In this document: piece after piece, positions 1 to 16,148 of the stretch
Numbering within the stretch: the first letter of the stretch is position 1
Layout: each line of letters starts with the position of its first letter
Assembly: GCF_947507565.1 (NCBI RefSeq)
Contig: NC_089190.1
Span: 2,046,001-2,110,000 of the forward strand
Length of the DNA: 64,000 nucleotides
Direction: 5' to 3'
Origin: Oscarella lobularis
Lineage: Eukaryota > Porifera > Homoscleromorpha > Homosclerophorida > Oscarellidae
Position numbers and translations under genes: made by a program
Notes under the pieces: model-generated
Seen by the model: only the letters and a program-made list of their open reading frames with translations
Database searches by the model: none
Told to the model about the DNA's origin: nothing

Positions 1-570
1 GTTCTCTCCAATAAATTGGTTCTCTCGCCGGGGTGGTATTCCGCTATGGGGCAGGGTCAAGCGATGTCTTGTCTATGCCGGCAATATCAGGTGACCAAAC
101 GACGGGAATACTTGGATGCGGCGGTGAGGGCGACGCGACCGTTTCGCGTCGCTGCCGCCGACGGGGGCGTTCTCGCGAAATTCATGGGGGTTTTGCCGTG
201 GTACGAGGAGTATCCGACCGTGCCGTCGGCGTTCGTGCTTAACGGGTTTATTTATTCGCTTCTCGGGCTCTATGACGTTGGGGAGACGGCCGGGGAGGAG
301 GCGGGGCGGGAGGCGCGCGCGCTTTTCGATGACGGGTTGAAATCGCTTGTGACGATGTTGCCGCTTTTTGATTTGGGCGGGAGAACGTCGTATGATCTGC
401 GGCACGTCGCGCTGCAAAGCGAACCGCGTGTCGCGCGCTGGGATTATCATTCGGTGCACGTTGGTCAGTTGCTCTATCTTGGGACGATCGATAAGAGCCG
501 TTCGTTGTGGAATGCGACGGCAGAACGATGGGAGCGCTACATGCACGGTTATCGCGCTGAACACAATTGA
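1..570 (+). CDS. GLCE: D-glucuronyl C5-epimerase, C-terminal part (5' end outside window)
   Basis: Golgi enzyme that converts D-glucuronate to L-iduronate in heparan sulfate. The frame is open from the window edge to a TGA at 568-570, about 189 residues. It matches the C-terminal catalytic region of the family: SPGWYSAMGQGQ near the start, then WYEEYPT, SFVLNG-like (SAFVLNG), YSLLGLYD, and near the end DLRH, RWDYH, HVGQL, and a tail of the form W..Y..GYRAEHN. These are family hallmarks and run without interruption in one exon. The upstream exons, signal anchor and luminal N-terminus lie outside the window. The next gene, OPA1, starts about 140 bp downstream on the same strand. The identification rests on the dense motif match; the exact upstream exon boundary cannot be seen. 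Confidence 0.88.
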   Translation, partial: VLSNKLVLSPGWYSAMGQGQAMSCLCRQYQVTKRREYLDAAVRATRPFRVAAADGGVLAKFMGVLPWYEEYPTVPSAFVLNGFIYSLLGLYDVGETAGEEAGREARALFDDGLKSLVTMLPLFDLGGRTSYDLRHVALQSEPRVARWDYHSVHVGQLLYLGTIDKSRSLWNATAERWERYMHGYRAEHN

Positions 571-711
571 GTTTAGGTCAGATGAATTTATTGTTAGAAT
601 TAGAGTCGTGATTTACACTTCCGAATAGATTATAGCGATGTTTGGTATTTATGTATTTTAATCGGGAAGCACGTGTTCGTGTTCGAACACTCGCGCTAAG
701 GCGTCTTCGTG

Positions 712-5047
<4,336 letters not shown>

Positions 5048-5239
5048 AAAGCGATCCGAACAGGTAATCGGGTGTTTGTTGGCTTCCCTTAGTTATCCCA
5101 TTAGACGGTTTCGTCGTAAAACCCCAAATCAAATTAAAAATTAAAAGGCTGACACACCGTTAACGAGAGAAAAGACGCGTCACAGCGTCATAATAAGAAT
5201 CCAATCGATTAAAGTAAAAGTAAAAGAGACGGACGAAAG

Positions 5240-6412
5240 TCACCACGGTCGCCAAACTTCTTCTCCCGGTAGAACCCCCTTTCCGTAACTCGCCGCGTAA
5301 TGAGCGGCGGCTGCGGCTGCTGCGGCGGCGGCGGCCGCAGCCGCCGACTCGGGCGGCGTCATCGGCATCCACGGCGGATATTCGCCGCCTCCGCCGCCTC
5401 CGCCACCCAAATGACCCAATCGCGCCGCGTATTCGTTTCCGCTTGACGTCGTTGTAATCGTCGCCGTTGCCGCCGGGTAAGGCGGCAATTGATCGAACGA
5501 CGATGACGTATGAAACGGCAACGTAACGGGTGCGTAAACTCGTTGCTGCGGAGGCGGCAGCGGGGGCGGAGGAAGCGATTGTTGCGCGACGGCACCGCCA
5601 CTGGGTTGCCAGCCGTCAGTTGTCGCTTTATCGTCGGTTTCAGGCGGGTGCGATAAAACGACGTTGCCGCCGCCGCCGCCGCCGTTTCCGTACGACGGCA
5701 ATTGATGGGCTTGGGCTCGCGTCGCCGCTTCGGTTTTGAGTTGTAGCAATCGATTCGTGCTTCGCGCGCGCACTTCCATGTGAGCGAGAATTCGAAGACG
5801 TAGCGTCGCGTCGAGTTCCGGGCACGACATGAGATAACGCGTTACCTCCGACGCGCACTCGTTGTAGCCCTGTCTGTAGCGATGTATGTAGTCCTCGTGT
5901 CCGACCGGCAACGCTGAGACAGAAAAAACAAAAAACGGGGGGTGAGAATCCTTTCGAAGTCGACTATCGATCGATATCTTGGCGCCTAAAGGGGGGAAAC
6001 GATGCGCGATGTTTATTTACTCGAAGTACCTGACATCCTCTGACGCTGCAACGATCGTAAATGTTCGACGGTCATTTCGAGGATGTCGGCTTTTTCGAGT
6101 TTCGATTGACGCGAGCCCTGCGCACGGGAGGGGAGGGAGGAAGGGAGGGAGAGAGAGGGAGGGAGAGAGTAATTAGGCGGTGATCGTTATCGAGCTCTCC
6201 CTTCGCGAACCGACCTCCATCTTGAGCGTCGATAGAAGAAGATTTCTCAGTTCGTCGAGACTCGCGTTCATGCGAGCGCGTCGTCGTTTCTCCATGTCCG
6301 GTTTCGAGTACTTCTAAAAGAGTTCGTGCGTCGCGCTGCGTTCCCCCTCCTCCACCCCGCTCGACTTTCTCACCGGTCTAGCGTAGGGCGCTTCCTTCGA
6401 AATCGTCGACAT
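5240..6412 (-). CDS. HES: HES-family bHLH repressor with terminal WRPW motif
   Basis: Hairy/Enhancer-of-split type transcriptional repressor, a usual target of Notch signalling. Four exons join cleanly: 6412-6374 (MSTISKEAPYARP), 6313-6215 (basic region and helix 1: KPDMEKRRRARMN then SLDELRNLLL), 6117-6030 (helix 2: SKLEKADILEMTVEHL) and 5913-5240, which sum to 900 nt (299 residues plus stop). Exon 4 begins with an Orange-type segment (GHEDYIHRYRQGYNECASEV). A low-complexity Gly, Pro and Ala-rich region follows, and the protein ends VWRPW, the Groucho-binding tetrapeptide of HES proteins. The Pro of the HES basic region is present (K-P-D). The intron before exon 3 has a long pyrimidine tract, G-rich on the plus strand. 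It diverges from the VPS9 gene across about 640 bp. Confidence 0.93.
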
Positions 6413-7052
6413 TTTGTCACCTTGTCAAAATTAACGCCCGCTCTTCCGTTCCCGGGTTCTTCGCTCCTTTGGAACGTTGCGCGCGACTCGCTGTTTACGA
6501 GCACACTGGGACACGAGCGCACCACACGAAGTAAATAATCTTTAGCGATCCGTGTGCCCTTTTCACGCTCCGCCCACGCCGCCGAATTAGCGTGTGGTCA
6601 ATGAATCGACCAACGAGCGCCCTGATTTCCCAGGCCACTCGCAACCTCCTCCGCTCGTCTCTGTTTACAAATGTGCGCCGATGCGTGCGACCGGCGGGGC
6701 GTACGACTCGTTTGCGTGAGACGCGAGCGAGCTTATTGGCTCGCCTTTATTGGTAGAGGTGTGCCGTCACACGAACTCGGCTAATGTAATCAAGTCTAGC
6801 TCGATCGGAAAAACGAATCCCTATCGAGGTGCTAGCGATATTGTTTTATGAGGTGTCGCGCTAAAGAGACCTCTCGATCGATGATCGATGATCGAAACCG
6901 CGTCAAAGAAAAATGGCGCACGTGATTCCCTTAGTTACCGCGTTGACGACGACTAATCGAAGGCCGTTTTCTCTCGCGCGCGACGCCGAGACGAAACAAT
7001 CGCGCTCGCGCGGGATTATTATTTCGGAAATTCGTAGTCCTGTCGTTGGAAT
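6413..7052. promoter_or_regulatory. Shared intergenic region between HES and the VPS9 gene
   Basis: About 640 bp separate two divergent start codons and must hold both promoters. CACGAG-type sequences that fit N-box or class C sites for HES proteins occur (near 6515), so autoregulation is possible but is inference. I see no clear high-affinity Su(H) site. No coding signal was found. Confidence 0.4.
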
Positions 7053-10000
7053 ATGACGACGAGCGTCGTACAGGCGGCGACAGCGGTTCCGCGCGACGTA
7101 ACCGCAGATCAAACACTCGAATCGACGTCTGGAAGCGATAAGCTAGAACAAACGTCCACATGTCGAGGAAGTAGTTCGCTAGAGCAACAGGAAATGGCGG
7201 AGGCGGGGCTCCATCTCCGTCGTTCGGCGACAGACGACGAGAAAGTCTCCGCCGCCGTCAAACAGCTGAGATCGAGTAATGAAATTAGCGTCCATACGGC
7301 TTCGGATCGTGCCGCCACCGCCGCCACCGCTGATGACGACATTGACGAAGATGGAAGTCGTAGAGCTTCTCCCGCCCCCCTCCAGGCGAAACGTCGTTCC
7401 GTTATTCGTTCCACCACTCTAGCTGCCGACAATAAAAAGAGACCGATTGTTTTGGCGCAGACGGGTATTCGATTTGCCGCCGAGCCGGAGCTTGAAGTAG
7501 CCGATTCCCAATCAAGTCAGAGAACCAGACTTCCAATAATAACAATAACGATGGTCTGATTTTCTTAGTTGCCAAGTCGGAAGCGTTGAAGCGAATTCAA
7601 GCGAATCTCGTCGAATGGGACGAACTTTTGGGACAGATCGAGTCCGGCAAAGCGAGATCGGGTCCGTATATACACGTCCTCGTGGCGCCACGCCGCTTTT
7701 TCCTATAGAAATAATGCCCCTACTATTAGATCAGCTAATGAGATACGAAGTCGAGAAGAGGGAGAAGACAATCAGCGAGCTCAAGAGCGACATTGATTGT
7801 CTCAAGATAGACATGACGAAATTAGACGAGGCAAAGAAGACAGTAACGAGTCGATTGGTATACGCGGGAGATTTTTTCGGGCGGGTTTACCTTTGAAATT
7901 GACGTGTTTATTTGTCTCTTTAGGATGCGACGTCGTCAAGTTTAGTCGAAAAGGAAGCGCAGGTGGTGTTGAGCCCGTTCCCATGGCGACGAGAGTGCAT
8001 TGAGATTTTTGTTTATTGATTTAAAGAATGAAGAGTTAGATCAACGTTTGCACGCGTACGAGACCGCTTACGACGAAATGACGAACGCGAAAGAACAGCT
8101 GGTGACACTAGTCTACTTTAGCGAATTTGCGGTCGTCTGAGGCGGCCATGTTTTTATTTGTTTTAAAAGGAGAGCGAACTGAGCGAATTGAGTCGCGTGC
8201 TGACGGAAAAGGATAATATCAATCGACGTCTGAACGAGCAGAACACCGAGCTTCAAGCCCAGCTCGAAATCGAAATGCAGCGAAGCAAAGCGTGCGCTAT
8301 ACTTTAGAAGAAAAAAGAAAATTATTCATTTGTATTGGTATTTTTTGAATTGCTGTTCGTTTTCGGTACGAAATTTTGCTTTTTTATTGACCCCCGTATG
8401 CCGCGTCCGCTGGACCGCCCGTATGATGAACATAGCCGAGCGCGAGTCCATCCTTCAACAGCTCAAGGAACGCGATCGCCTTCAAGTGAACGACTTTCTC
8501 AAGATGCAGGTAGTCGAATCGACTCGATTGGTGCCTCTATCGACTCTCTCCAGGCAGACGAAGTGGCCATTTCGCTAAAGGAAGGTCTCGTCGAGGTAAG
8601 CATCGAATCGAAGCGCATTGCGAGACTCTCGGCAGTCGCTACGCATTCTAAATCGCTTCGTTTGGATCTAGCCGAACGATTTTCGCCTTCAATGTAACAA
8701 ATTTCTGGATAAAATGAAACATAGCAGGCACGTGTCCCTTTCTCGGTTCTTCTCAGAGAATTGAACGCCATTCTCTCTTAATTAATAGCTCTTTCGAATT
8801 GGTCAAGTCTATTAAAAAGTAAGAGTTTGAATGAATAAAATTCTGGTCCAAATAATATCTTTTTCAGGTTCATTTCCAATTTCATAAAGGAAAGCGAGAA
8901 ACCGTTGCCAACCGAACGGCACGTGGAAGAAGTCCGGAAATTCCTCGAGGCGAGAGAGAAAACGTTTCTAATCTATGTGCATCATTTTCTTATGTTGCTC
9001 TTTCAGGATACTTCCGTGACCATTTCAAAGCACGTGCTATGGAAAGGGCTCAGTAGCGAAGAGCTGGAAATTGCCACGGAAGGCCTCGAGCGATACGTCA
9101 TGCATAAGATACACGAAGTCGCCTACTGTCCGAATCGCGAAGACGATCATAGAAAGGTAAATAAATAAATAATTTTTTGATTAATTTGATTAATTTACTG
9201 TAGGATTGTGAGTTTGCGTACAAAGTTCGGTCACTGGGCTTCGTGACAGCTCAGCATCTAGACGTCGACTATGGGTACGCAAAGAAACGAAAGGAAAGGA
9301 AATGAATCATACTTTCTCTTTAGGCAATTCACTGAAATGGCTCTGGAAATGGCTTGCAAGGGTTTGGCACACAGACGCGACTCCAGACGCCATTTCCACG
9401 CTTCGTTCTCTTCTAGAACTAGAACGTATGGGGACCTATAAGTCGCCTCGCGATAAAGTGACGGCAGTGATGAACTGTTGCAAAATCATTTGCAGTTGAG
9501 ACCACACCTCTCTCTCTCTCAATTCGCTTTGCATCTTCTTTTCCCTAAGACTTGCTCAAGGATGGTAGCAAGGGTCACACGCGAGGAGCCGATGATATTT
9601 TACCCCTGCTTATTCTAACGTTGATATGGACTCGACCGCCGTCTTGGTGGTCAGACATAAGGCAAGGAGAATCATTACAAAGTAGTAGATTTAATTAATT
9701 ATTAATACATATATAGATATATACAGCGTTATCGTAATCCGACTAAATTGTCGTCGGAGGAAGGATACTATCTGACTCAAATGGTTTGTGTGTGCTTATG
9801 AGAACGAAAGAGAAAAAGTAATTGTGAATTTCTCTTATGTAGAGTGGTGCTGTGCAGTTTATTGAGAAGGCGAAGGCTTCGTCATTCAATGGAATGTCCG
9901 AGAGGCAATTTGTGGAGTAATAATAATAATTTCGTCGCGTGTTTTTTTCCCCCCTATGGTTTTGCTTTCAGATTATCGTCTGAGTATCTGAATCGATCCT

Positions 10001-10462
10001 CGCCTCCTCCGCGCTCTCTATCCGCCCGTCATAGTTCTGATTTGCCGTCAACGCGGCAGCAGAGTAAACCGGGCGAGTCTCTCACTCCAACTATCAAGAG
10101 TTCGTACTTTGAGTAATGCATTTTTCTTAAGTGTCTAATTTTCTTTTCTTTTTAGGTGAGGAGAGTTCTCAAAGAACGGAAACCTTCATAGTTGAGTCTG
10201 AAGAGAAAGTAGAAAGTGACGAAGCTAGGCCTGTTCTCACAGAAAAATTTCTAGTGTGCCAGTAAGTGCTTCAATAATATCTTGTGGATGATTGCATCAA
10301 TTATTTAATTAATTAATCTAGGTTTGAAGACATGACGGTCAGCGAACTGAGGCAGCTGTTCGAAGGTATAATTCAAATTTTATTTATGGTATCTCATTTT
10401 TCTTCTGTGTAGAGTACCGATGTCTGGCGCAGATCTTCCATGCATCAAGTAAGGAAAAGTGA
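7053..10462 (+). CDS. VPS9-domain Rab5-family guanine nucleotide exchange factor with coiled coils, Rabex-5-like
   Basis: Likely activates a Rab5-class GTPase in endocytic trafficking. The N-terminal exon (ATG 7053) encodes a low-complexity Ser/Thr-rich region. Exons about 7570-8530 encode heptad-rich segments (AKSEALKRIQANLVEWDELL; YEVEKREKTISELKSDID; ELSELSRVLTEKDNINRRL). The helical bundle plus VPS9 domain occupy about 8870-9970: KEKPLPTERHVEEV-like start, LERYVMHKIHEVAYCP, VRSLGFVTAQHLD, SPRDKVTAVMNCCKII, GADDILPLLILTLIWTRPP and EEGYYLTQMSGAVQFIEKA. The Asp of GADDILP and the Tyr/Thr of GYYLT are the positions known to be catalytic in Rabex-5. A Ser/Pro-rich segment and a short C-terminal helix (SELRQLFEEYRCLAQIF) follow, ending at TGA 10460-10462. 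No A20 zinc finger is seen, so orthology with RABGEF1 is uncertain and no symbol is given. Confidence 0.82.
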
Positions 10463-10585
10463 CCCCCTCCTACCCCATCTATTCCCCACGTATGACGCTG
10501 ATGAGAACCATGCTACTGTATGAGACAACAGTTTTCTTATATTCTTATTATTCTTATTAACAAACAATCGTCATCAGACTAGAGA

Positions 10586-11344
10586 TCAAGTCAAGTGAGT
10601 TTCAGATCTTAAATATTCGCCAACATCAGCCTGGTGATAGCAAACAATTGCCATAGGATCAGCTTGATGACAGTCTTGCGCCGACTTCGCCGCAACACCA
10701 AATCCCTAAAGAAATATAGTCACTAAATCTTAGAACCCGGATTTCCGCGTGGACTTACAATGGGCATATCATTCATTGAATGGATCACGACTCCCTGATT
10801 GGCTGCCGTGTTCTCTGCGATGCGTCCGAGGCCTGATTTTAGCACGTGATTGCCGTAGAGGAATGACTGCTCGGCTCCAGGTTTGGCCCACACTTTATGC
10901 TGAAAAACAACTCAATTAATTAAATAATTATATTGGAATTTTTTATTTGCCTTTGCGTAGGGAGCTAGGAAATCGAGTGCGGTTATGTGAAGTCGACAGG
11001 CGCCGTTCTTCGTGAATTTTCCTATGCACGTTCCGAAGCTGATCAGCTGTTTTCTTGCAAAATTGGACGTCAGTTTGACGAGCGATTCTCTGCGACGAAA
11101 ACAAGGTTTTTTTCGTATGACTACTAATGTAGGTTGGTTACTTTGCGTAGTAGATTCGGTCCTTGTGTAGTCGGAAGACGTAGTTGCCGTCGGGACGGTC
11201 GATCAGCAGTTTTACGTTGTCGCCTATGCTACACGCGTGGAGGTCCTCGAAAAGGGGGCCTCAGTCGAAAATAGCGCCGATGGCTTACTAGACGGACAGT
11301 TTCTTGAACAGACGCTTCGTCTCGTCGTCCGTTAGAGGTCTCAT
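10586..11344 (-). CDS. NIP7: 60S ribosome biogenesis factor NIP7
   Basis: Small PUA-domain protein needed for pre-rRNA processing and 60S subunit maturation in the nucleolus. Four exons on the minus strand give about 180 residues, the usual family length: [17 protein letters not shown] at the start, [32 protein letters not shown]-like ([13 protein letters not shown]), [29 protein letters not shown]-type ([15 protein letters not shown]), [23 protein letters not shown] and DPMAIV. It ends [12 protein letters not shown] then TGA (10588-10586). The Tyr codon of YIGDN is split over the first intron (TA/C), which fixes that junction. It shares a 119-bp promoter region with TTC36. Confidence 0.95.
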
Positions 11345-11463
11345 CAGCAAAAAACAAAACAAAAAACGAAGTGATTATGCGGGACAGTCGACTATCCGGG
11401 CCTGAGGCGTCGGAGGAGTGAGTGAGGAGTGTCGGAGGGCCCGTGTCGGAGGCGGTGTCTACA
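11345..11463. promoter_or_regulatory. Compact bidirectional promoter NIP7/TTC36
   Basis: Only 119 bp lie between the divergent start codons of NIP7 and TTC36, and this interval must hold both 5' UTRs and the core promoter. GC-rich with GGAGT repeats near 11410-11450. No TATA box is evident. Confidence 0.5.
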
Positions 11464-12012
11464 ATGGACGACCTAATCCTTCGACAGATCCTCAATCCGA
11501 ACGATCCCGCCGGCCACATCACGTCGACCGAAGCTCTCGACACAGACGAAGAGGCCCTCGTCGTCAACGAAGCGAATCTGCCTGAAATCGCCGAAGCAAA
11601 ACAACTCGAAGTCGAAGCAGTTCGTCTCGCCGAATCTGGCGACCTCGACGGCTCAATCTCGACTCTGAATAACGCAATCGACGCGTGCCCACACTACGCG
11701 TCGGCATACAACAACCGCGCGCAAGTTCTTCGCCTAAAAGGTAACGAAAACGGCGCGCTACTCGATCTCGACAAAGCGATCGAATTGAGCGGCGGAAAGG
11801 GGCTCGCCGCTCGCCAGGCGTACACGCAACGCGGTCTCATACACGTACTGAAGGAATCGAATGACGAGGCCCTCGAAAACTTTCGCAAGGCGGCTCATTT
11901 GGGAAGCCAGTTCGCACGACAACAAGTCATTCGAATGAATCCCTACGCGGCGATGTGTAATCGTATGCTCGGGGAAGCGATTGAGAAATTGCGAAGAGGT
12001 GAAGAGGATTAG
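11464..12012 (+). CDS. TTC36: Tetratricopeptide repeat protein 36
   Basis: Single-exon gene of 182 residues with three TPR units. The N-terminus (MDDLILRQILNPNDPAG) matches the family's opening ILNP.DP.G motif. The TPRs read EAVRLAESGDLDGSISTLN, then YASAYNNRAQVLRLKG with GALLDLDKAIELSGG, then ARQAYTQRGLIHVLKE. The C-terminal stretch LGSQFARQQVIRMNPYAAM followed by CNRML is diagnostic for TTC36. I chose ATG 11464 because it gives the conserved start; the frame is open further upstream but lacks an earlier ATG. The role in vertebrates is that of a putative Hsp70 co-chaperone; its function in this organism is unknown. Confidence 0.93.
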   Translation: MDDLILRQILNPNDPAGHITSTEALDTDEEALVVNEANLPEIAEAKQLEVEAVRLAESGDLDGSISTLNNAIDACPHYASAYNNRAQVLRLKGNENGALLDLDKAIELSGGKGLAARQAYTQRGLIHVLKESNDEALENFRKAAHLGSQFARQQVIRMNPYAAMCNRMLGEAIEKLRRGEED

Positions 12013-12174
12013 GCAGTTCGTATATCTATTATTTAACACGAGAACGTTTACTGCTTGCTTGAAAGCAGCAGAAATAGAGGAAAATTCACGTAGACTTTAC
12101 TTGATTCATCATGATAGATTTTGGCTAGGCTATAAAGAGATATTAGTAGGCCTCCATAGGGAGTTTAGATAGCC

Positions 12175-13031
12175 TTACTCAGCATACAGTCTTTGTAGGA
12201 TGGCATGATTGTCGTCTGGGTATGTTTCTTGAAATTTTACGTAGGCAGACCACGTACTTACGTACCCAATGAAATCATCCAAATTTAACTCCATTTTGAG
12301 AGAGAGTGAATCATCTCTAAATAGACGCATAAAAGTAATTGATCCCTTTTCCCTACATCATATCAACCTAGTATAGTTTCCAAAGGGAAGCGAGAATTCT
12401 CTGTAGAGTGCGTCCACGTGACGTCGCCTCTCATCCCAAAATCGACCCACGGTATAAGAATAAAACTAATAGGATAATCAAATTAATTAATTAGAAACCG
12501 TTTCCTCATTTACGTGCGAGAGAATTTTCTGGGCTTCCGCATTATCTAGCTCGCAATTCCCGTATCCATAAACGGCAACGCAACCACGTGTGCGCAGCAC
12601 GCGCTCACATTCCTGGTGAAATTTATCGTGGTCCAGCCAATGATAGGCCTGCGCGCACGAAATCAAATCGGCGACGTCGGATTGCACGGGAAAACGCGTC
12701 GCATTGCCTTTCTCATAAGAAATAGTTGATGATTTCATCGAGAGGAGGCGTGCCTGCTTTAGCTGCTCATCGCTGACGTCAAAACCGACGATTTTCTTGT
12801 AGTGGTCTGCAGTTGCAATGACAAGGTACGCGGTTGTGTGTGAGAGATGAAGGGACCTTGGAATAGTCTCGTGCTTTGACCGGAGCCGCAGCCGACGTCG
12901 ATTGCGAGGTCGAAATTGGCTCCTCGTTGCCTGCAATACTGCACGATACGATCGGCTAGCTTGGCATTGTATTTGGGTCTAAATTTCGCGTAGTTCGCCG
13001 CGTGAGAAGCGCCGAGAAACAAGCGACTCAT
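12175..13031 (-). CDS. Class I SAM-dependent methyltransferase (family 11-type, substrate unknown)
   Basis: Start ATG 13031 gives MSRLFLGASHAANYAKFRP, a typical N-terminus of a widespread eukaryotic methyltransferase family. Motif I is AIDVGCGSGQSTRLF, the acidic loop is VGFDVSDEQLKQAR, motif IV is ADLISCAQAYHWLDHDKF and motif V includes RVLRTRGCVAVYGYG. After an intron, the protein continues with FWDERRRHVDALYREFSLPF, DLDDFIGY-type and SAYVKFQETYPDD, and ends ILQRLYAE before TAA (12177-12175). Five or so exons. These C-terminal motifs (W..RR.HVD..Y...PF; FIGYL..WSAY) recur in the family, but the methyl acceptor is not known to me. It is head to head with UTP3, only 59 bp between start codons. 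Confidence 0.85.
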
Positions 13032-13090
13032 TGTTTACAGCAGCGTGCGCGCTAGCAGACCACGTGGCTTTTTCAATTTCCTTGAGAAAC
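13032..13090. promoter_or_regulatory. 59-bp bidirectional promoter (methyltransferase/UTP3)
   Basis: The two divergent start codons are separated by 59 bp, so promoter elements must overlap the 5' UTRs or lie inside coding sequence. The interval contains a CACGTGG E-box at about 13060. Confidence 0.5.
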
Positions 13091-15226
13091 ATGGGCAAAA
13101 AGAGAAAGTTAGGCGATCTCTAGCACTTCTTTCGCTCGCTAAAGACATTCTAGATCTAGAAAATGGACTAAGAGTGCGGAGAATGTCGAAATAAAGCACA
13201 CAGACGTCGCAGTTGAGTCCGCCAATCCAGTAACATCGATTCTTCGCCCCGTTTGCATCCAATTCGATCGGTCTAAGCAGGAAAGCGACATGTACGTGGA
13301 CGAAGTGGATCGATTTCATCGCGAACGCGAAGAGGCGATGCTGTCGCGATCGAAACTCGACGTCGAAGGACGAGAAAACGAAGAAACAGACGAAGAGGAA
13401 GAGGAAGGCGTTTTGGACATCGATAGCGACGAAAAAACAGACGACGAGGTAAAAAAGAAACGCTGCAATCCAAAAAATGACGTCACTTTTTAGATGAATC
13501 AGTTCTATCATGAAGAAGAGTCAGAAGGTAGATAGTTAATTAATCCGTATTTTGAAAATTATCTTACACGTGATAAAGATGAAGAGGAAGTGGAAGATGA
13601 TCTCAGAGCTTGGGGATCCAAAAAGAAGACATTCTACAATACGAATTACGTTGATGACGAGCTAGGTATCTAATGTATTGAATATTGATTTTATCTCAGA
13701 TGATTACCTACTATAAAGGGAGTGGGTCTGAAGATGAGACTGCTGCATTGGAAGAGGAAAAAGAGGCTCTGGCTATACAGAAACGAATGGCTGAGGGATT
13801 GGATGATGAAGACTTTGATACAGAGGAATTCCAGGCAAATTAAATAAATGGATTTTGTAATACAATATAGAATATAATTAATTTGTAGCTTCCTCTTGCT
13901 GGGAAGGCGGTATTGTCAGAGGTATGGTAATCCTTGCTTTTAGATTTTATTTTTGAGAGTTTCTTTATGATGAGGATGTTGCTACTACAGTAGCTGAAGA
14001 AACTGTCATAAAAGATTTGTCGCAATTGTCAAGAGACGAAAAGTTGGAGGTACTTGAGAAAACTCCAATTTTGCTTAACATCTTTAATTTTTTTGTCAGA
14101 TTTTGATGCGGGAATCGCCTGAACTATTTGAACTTCTGGAAGACTTCCACGCCAAAGTAACGAATAGAAAAAAATAGATACTGTTATATTTATTGAAATT
14201 TGAGATGGTGGAGTTGAAAGAGAGGGTCTACCCTCTCGTATTAAAACTAAGAGAACGAGAGCTGATAGATAGCGAGGCAAGACAACACACTCAAAAAATA
14301 AATTAATATCTTTATTAATTATTAGGGGAGAGATTTTATGGAAATGAAATTAAAGCTTCTTCTCAAGTAAGTCCTTAGTCTTTTCTTTTTTGTCTAGTTT
14401 ATTATTTGGCTATAGTTATTGCGTGAATATTTTATTTTATCTCGTTCTGAGATCGAGACAGACGCCCAATTTGCAGCATCATCCGATCATCTCTCACTTG
14501 GTTCAACTTCGAACTGTAAGCAATGTATTTCCAAATTTTCTATTTTTTTATTGTGAGTAAAGCTGCTCGGAAAATCGAAACCAATCGATGAGAAAATCTC
14601 CGAGGAAATGGATCAAATATTCGCTGAAAAAAGAGAGATGATAACGAAGGTATAATTAGTAGTTTTAACGTCATAGGAAAAACGTTGTTTTTCATAGAAA
14701 AAGAAATGCTCAATTCCAGAAGAAGGTCCCATTAAGCAAACGGACACAAAAAAGGACTCAGCATTGGAGTACTACTACAAAGCTGCGGCTAAGAAAGCCG
14801 AACTGAAAGCAAATCGAAAAAGATCAATAGATAAAGCAACGTAAATAAATAAATAAATACACCACGTGATTATCACTATTGATTTTTCTTCCAAGGCAAA
14901 AGACGAGCAAAAAAGTGAAATTTCGCGACGATTCTGCCGCCAAAGAAGACGTCAATCGAAGAGGAATCAATTATCAAGTAAAAGAGCTTCCTATATATAT
15001 ACATATATTATATATCTTTGGCCTTTAGATATCGAAGAATAAAGGATTGACGCCTCATCGTAAGAAGGAGCAGCGAAATCCTCGCGTCAAACATCGACGC
15101 AAGTACAGCAAAGCGTTGATTCGTCGAAAAGGGCAAGTTCGTCCCGTGACGTCGGCTCAACTCTACTACGGCGGTGAACAGACGGGCATTCGATCGCACG
15201 TGACAAAGAGCGTCAAAATACATTAG
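13091..15226 (+). CDS. UTP3: SAS10/UTP3, small-subunit processome component
   Basis: Nucleolar protein of the U3 snoRNP-containing processome for 18S rRNA maturation. The first exon is only 17 nt (ATG 13091) and joins exon 2 at 13160 to give MGKKRKKWTKSAEN. Then YVDEVDRFHREREEAM and a long acidic tract, KKTFYNTNYVDDE, a Sas10/Utp3/C1D-type helical domain (ILMRESPELFELLEDF; LKERVYPLVLKLRE), and the diagnostic C-terminal Sas10 domain: RRGINYQISKNKGLTPHRKK, NPRVKHRRKY, IRRKGQVRP, YYGGEQTGIRSHVTKSVKIH, then TAG 15224-15226. About 11 short exons. Family order and C-terminus agree fully. Confidence 0.94.
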
Positions 15227-15313
15227 AATCCACCGTTTATTTAATTAAAATCCCAGTAAATGAATTAACCGCTCGATTTTCGTCTCTTCCCCAAATATTT
15301 AGAAATCAAAAAA

Positions 15314-16148
15314 TTACCGTTTTCGTTTATTAAAACCCTTACCAGTAGCACCAGGACCCCTAAAAAATAAAAATAAATATTATTTTATATTAGATAGGTA
15401 GGCGTCTCTAACTTTGGGTTTCTTGTATTAGTAGCGTTAGTATTCGAGCTGCTGCTGCTCTGTTTCGCTTTAGATATAGCGTTTGGCTTGTAGAGTCCCT
15501 TGGTAGTGGGTTGCGAAGCGCTGGGACCCATGATTCTCGCTCTACGTGACGTTGCATGGGGGAGAGGGGACTCTCTGTTTATTTTATATGGGTACCTTGC
15601 TTCCGCGTATTCTGCCTCCCTTTCTTCGAGACTTTTTGTGGGTCGTTTTTGTTCTTGGTCGGCTTGCAATGACGATTTCGCTTGATCGGGATTATCCGAT
15701 CGTTTGAGCAGCCGAATCTAATGAGAATTAATTAATAAATATTGAATTAATTAACGAATTAATTAATGAATATTGAATTTTAAGCAAATCTAATTAGAAT
15801 TAATTAAATTTAGGCAAATCTAATTAAAAATTTAATATGGAGTACTGTCATTTTAGGTTTTAATTTTGACCTGATGAACGTTGGGCGTCGATTGGAGCGT
15901 CTCGTCCCACACGAATTCCTGCTTTTCGTCGTTTCTACGCATCGCGAAAAATATTAGACGCGATCTGCGCGTTCGCGCGCGCTATCGACGAACGCGAGAC
16001 ATTTTGCCAGCTCGTTTTCGCGCTCTTCCATTCGTTTTTCCAGCTCCTGGACGAGGAAACGAATTGGAGACATTCGAGTGGTTAGATGCGTACGCACTCC
16101 CGTATCGGCTGCGTCTTCCCAGCTGTCTAGAACGTCCGAATCGTCCAT
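15314..16148 (-). CDS. SZRD1: SUZ domain-containing protein 1 homologue
   Basis: Small RNA-binding-type protein with SUZ and SUZ-C segments. ATG 16148 gives MDDSDVLDSWEDAADTG, the acidic family N-terminus. Exon 2 has LEKRMEERENELAK; later exons have IRLLKRSD and the SUZ core SLEEREAEYAEAR. The intron at about 15590 splits the Arg codon and continues ARIMGPSASQP, as in the family (EAR.RILGSAS). The last short exon ends GPGATGKGFNKRKR then TAA (15316-15314), the SUZ-C tail. Molecular function is poorly known. It is head to head with CTDNEP1, 79 bp between start codons. Confidence 0.87.
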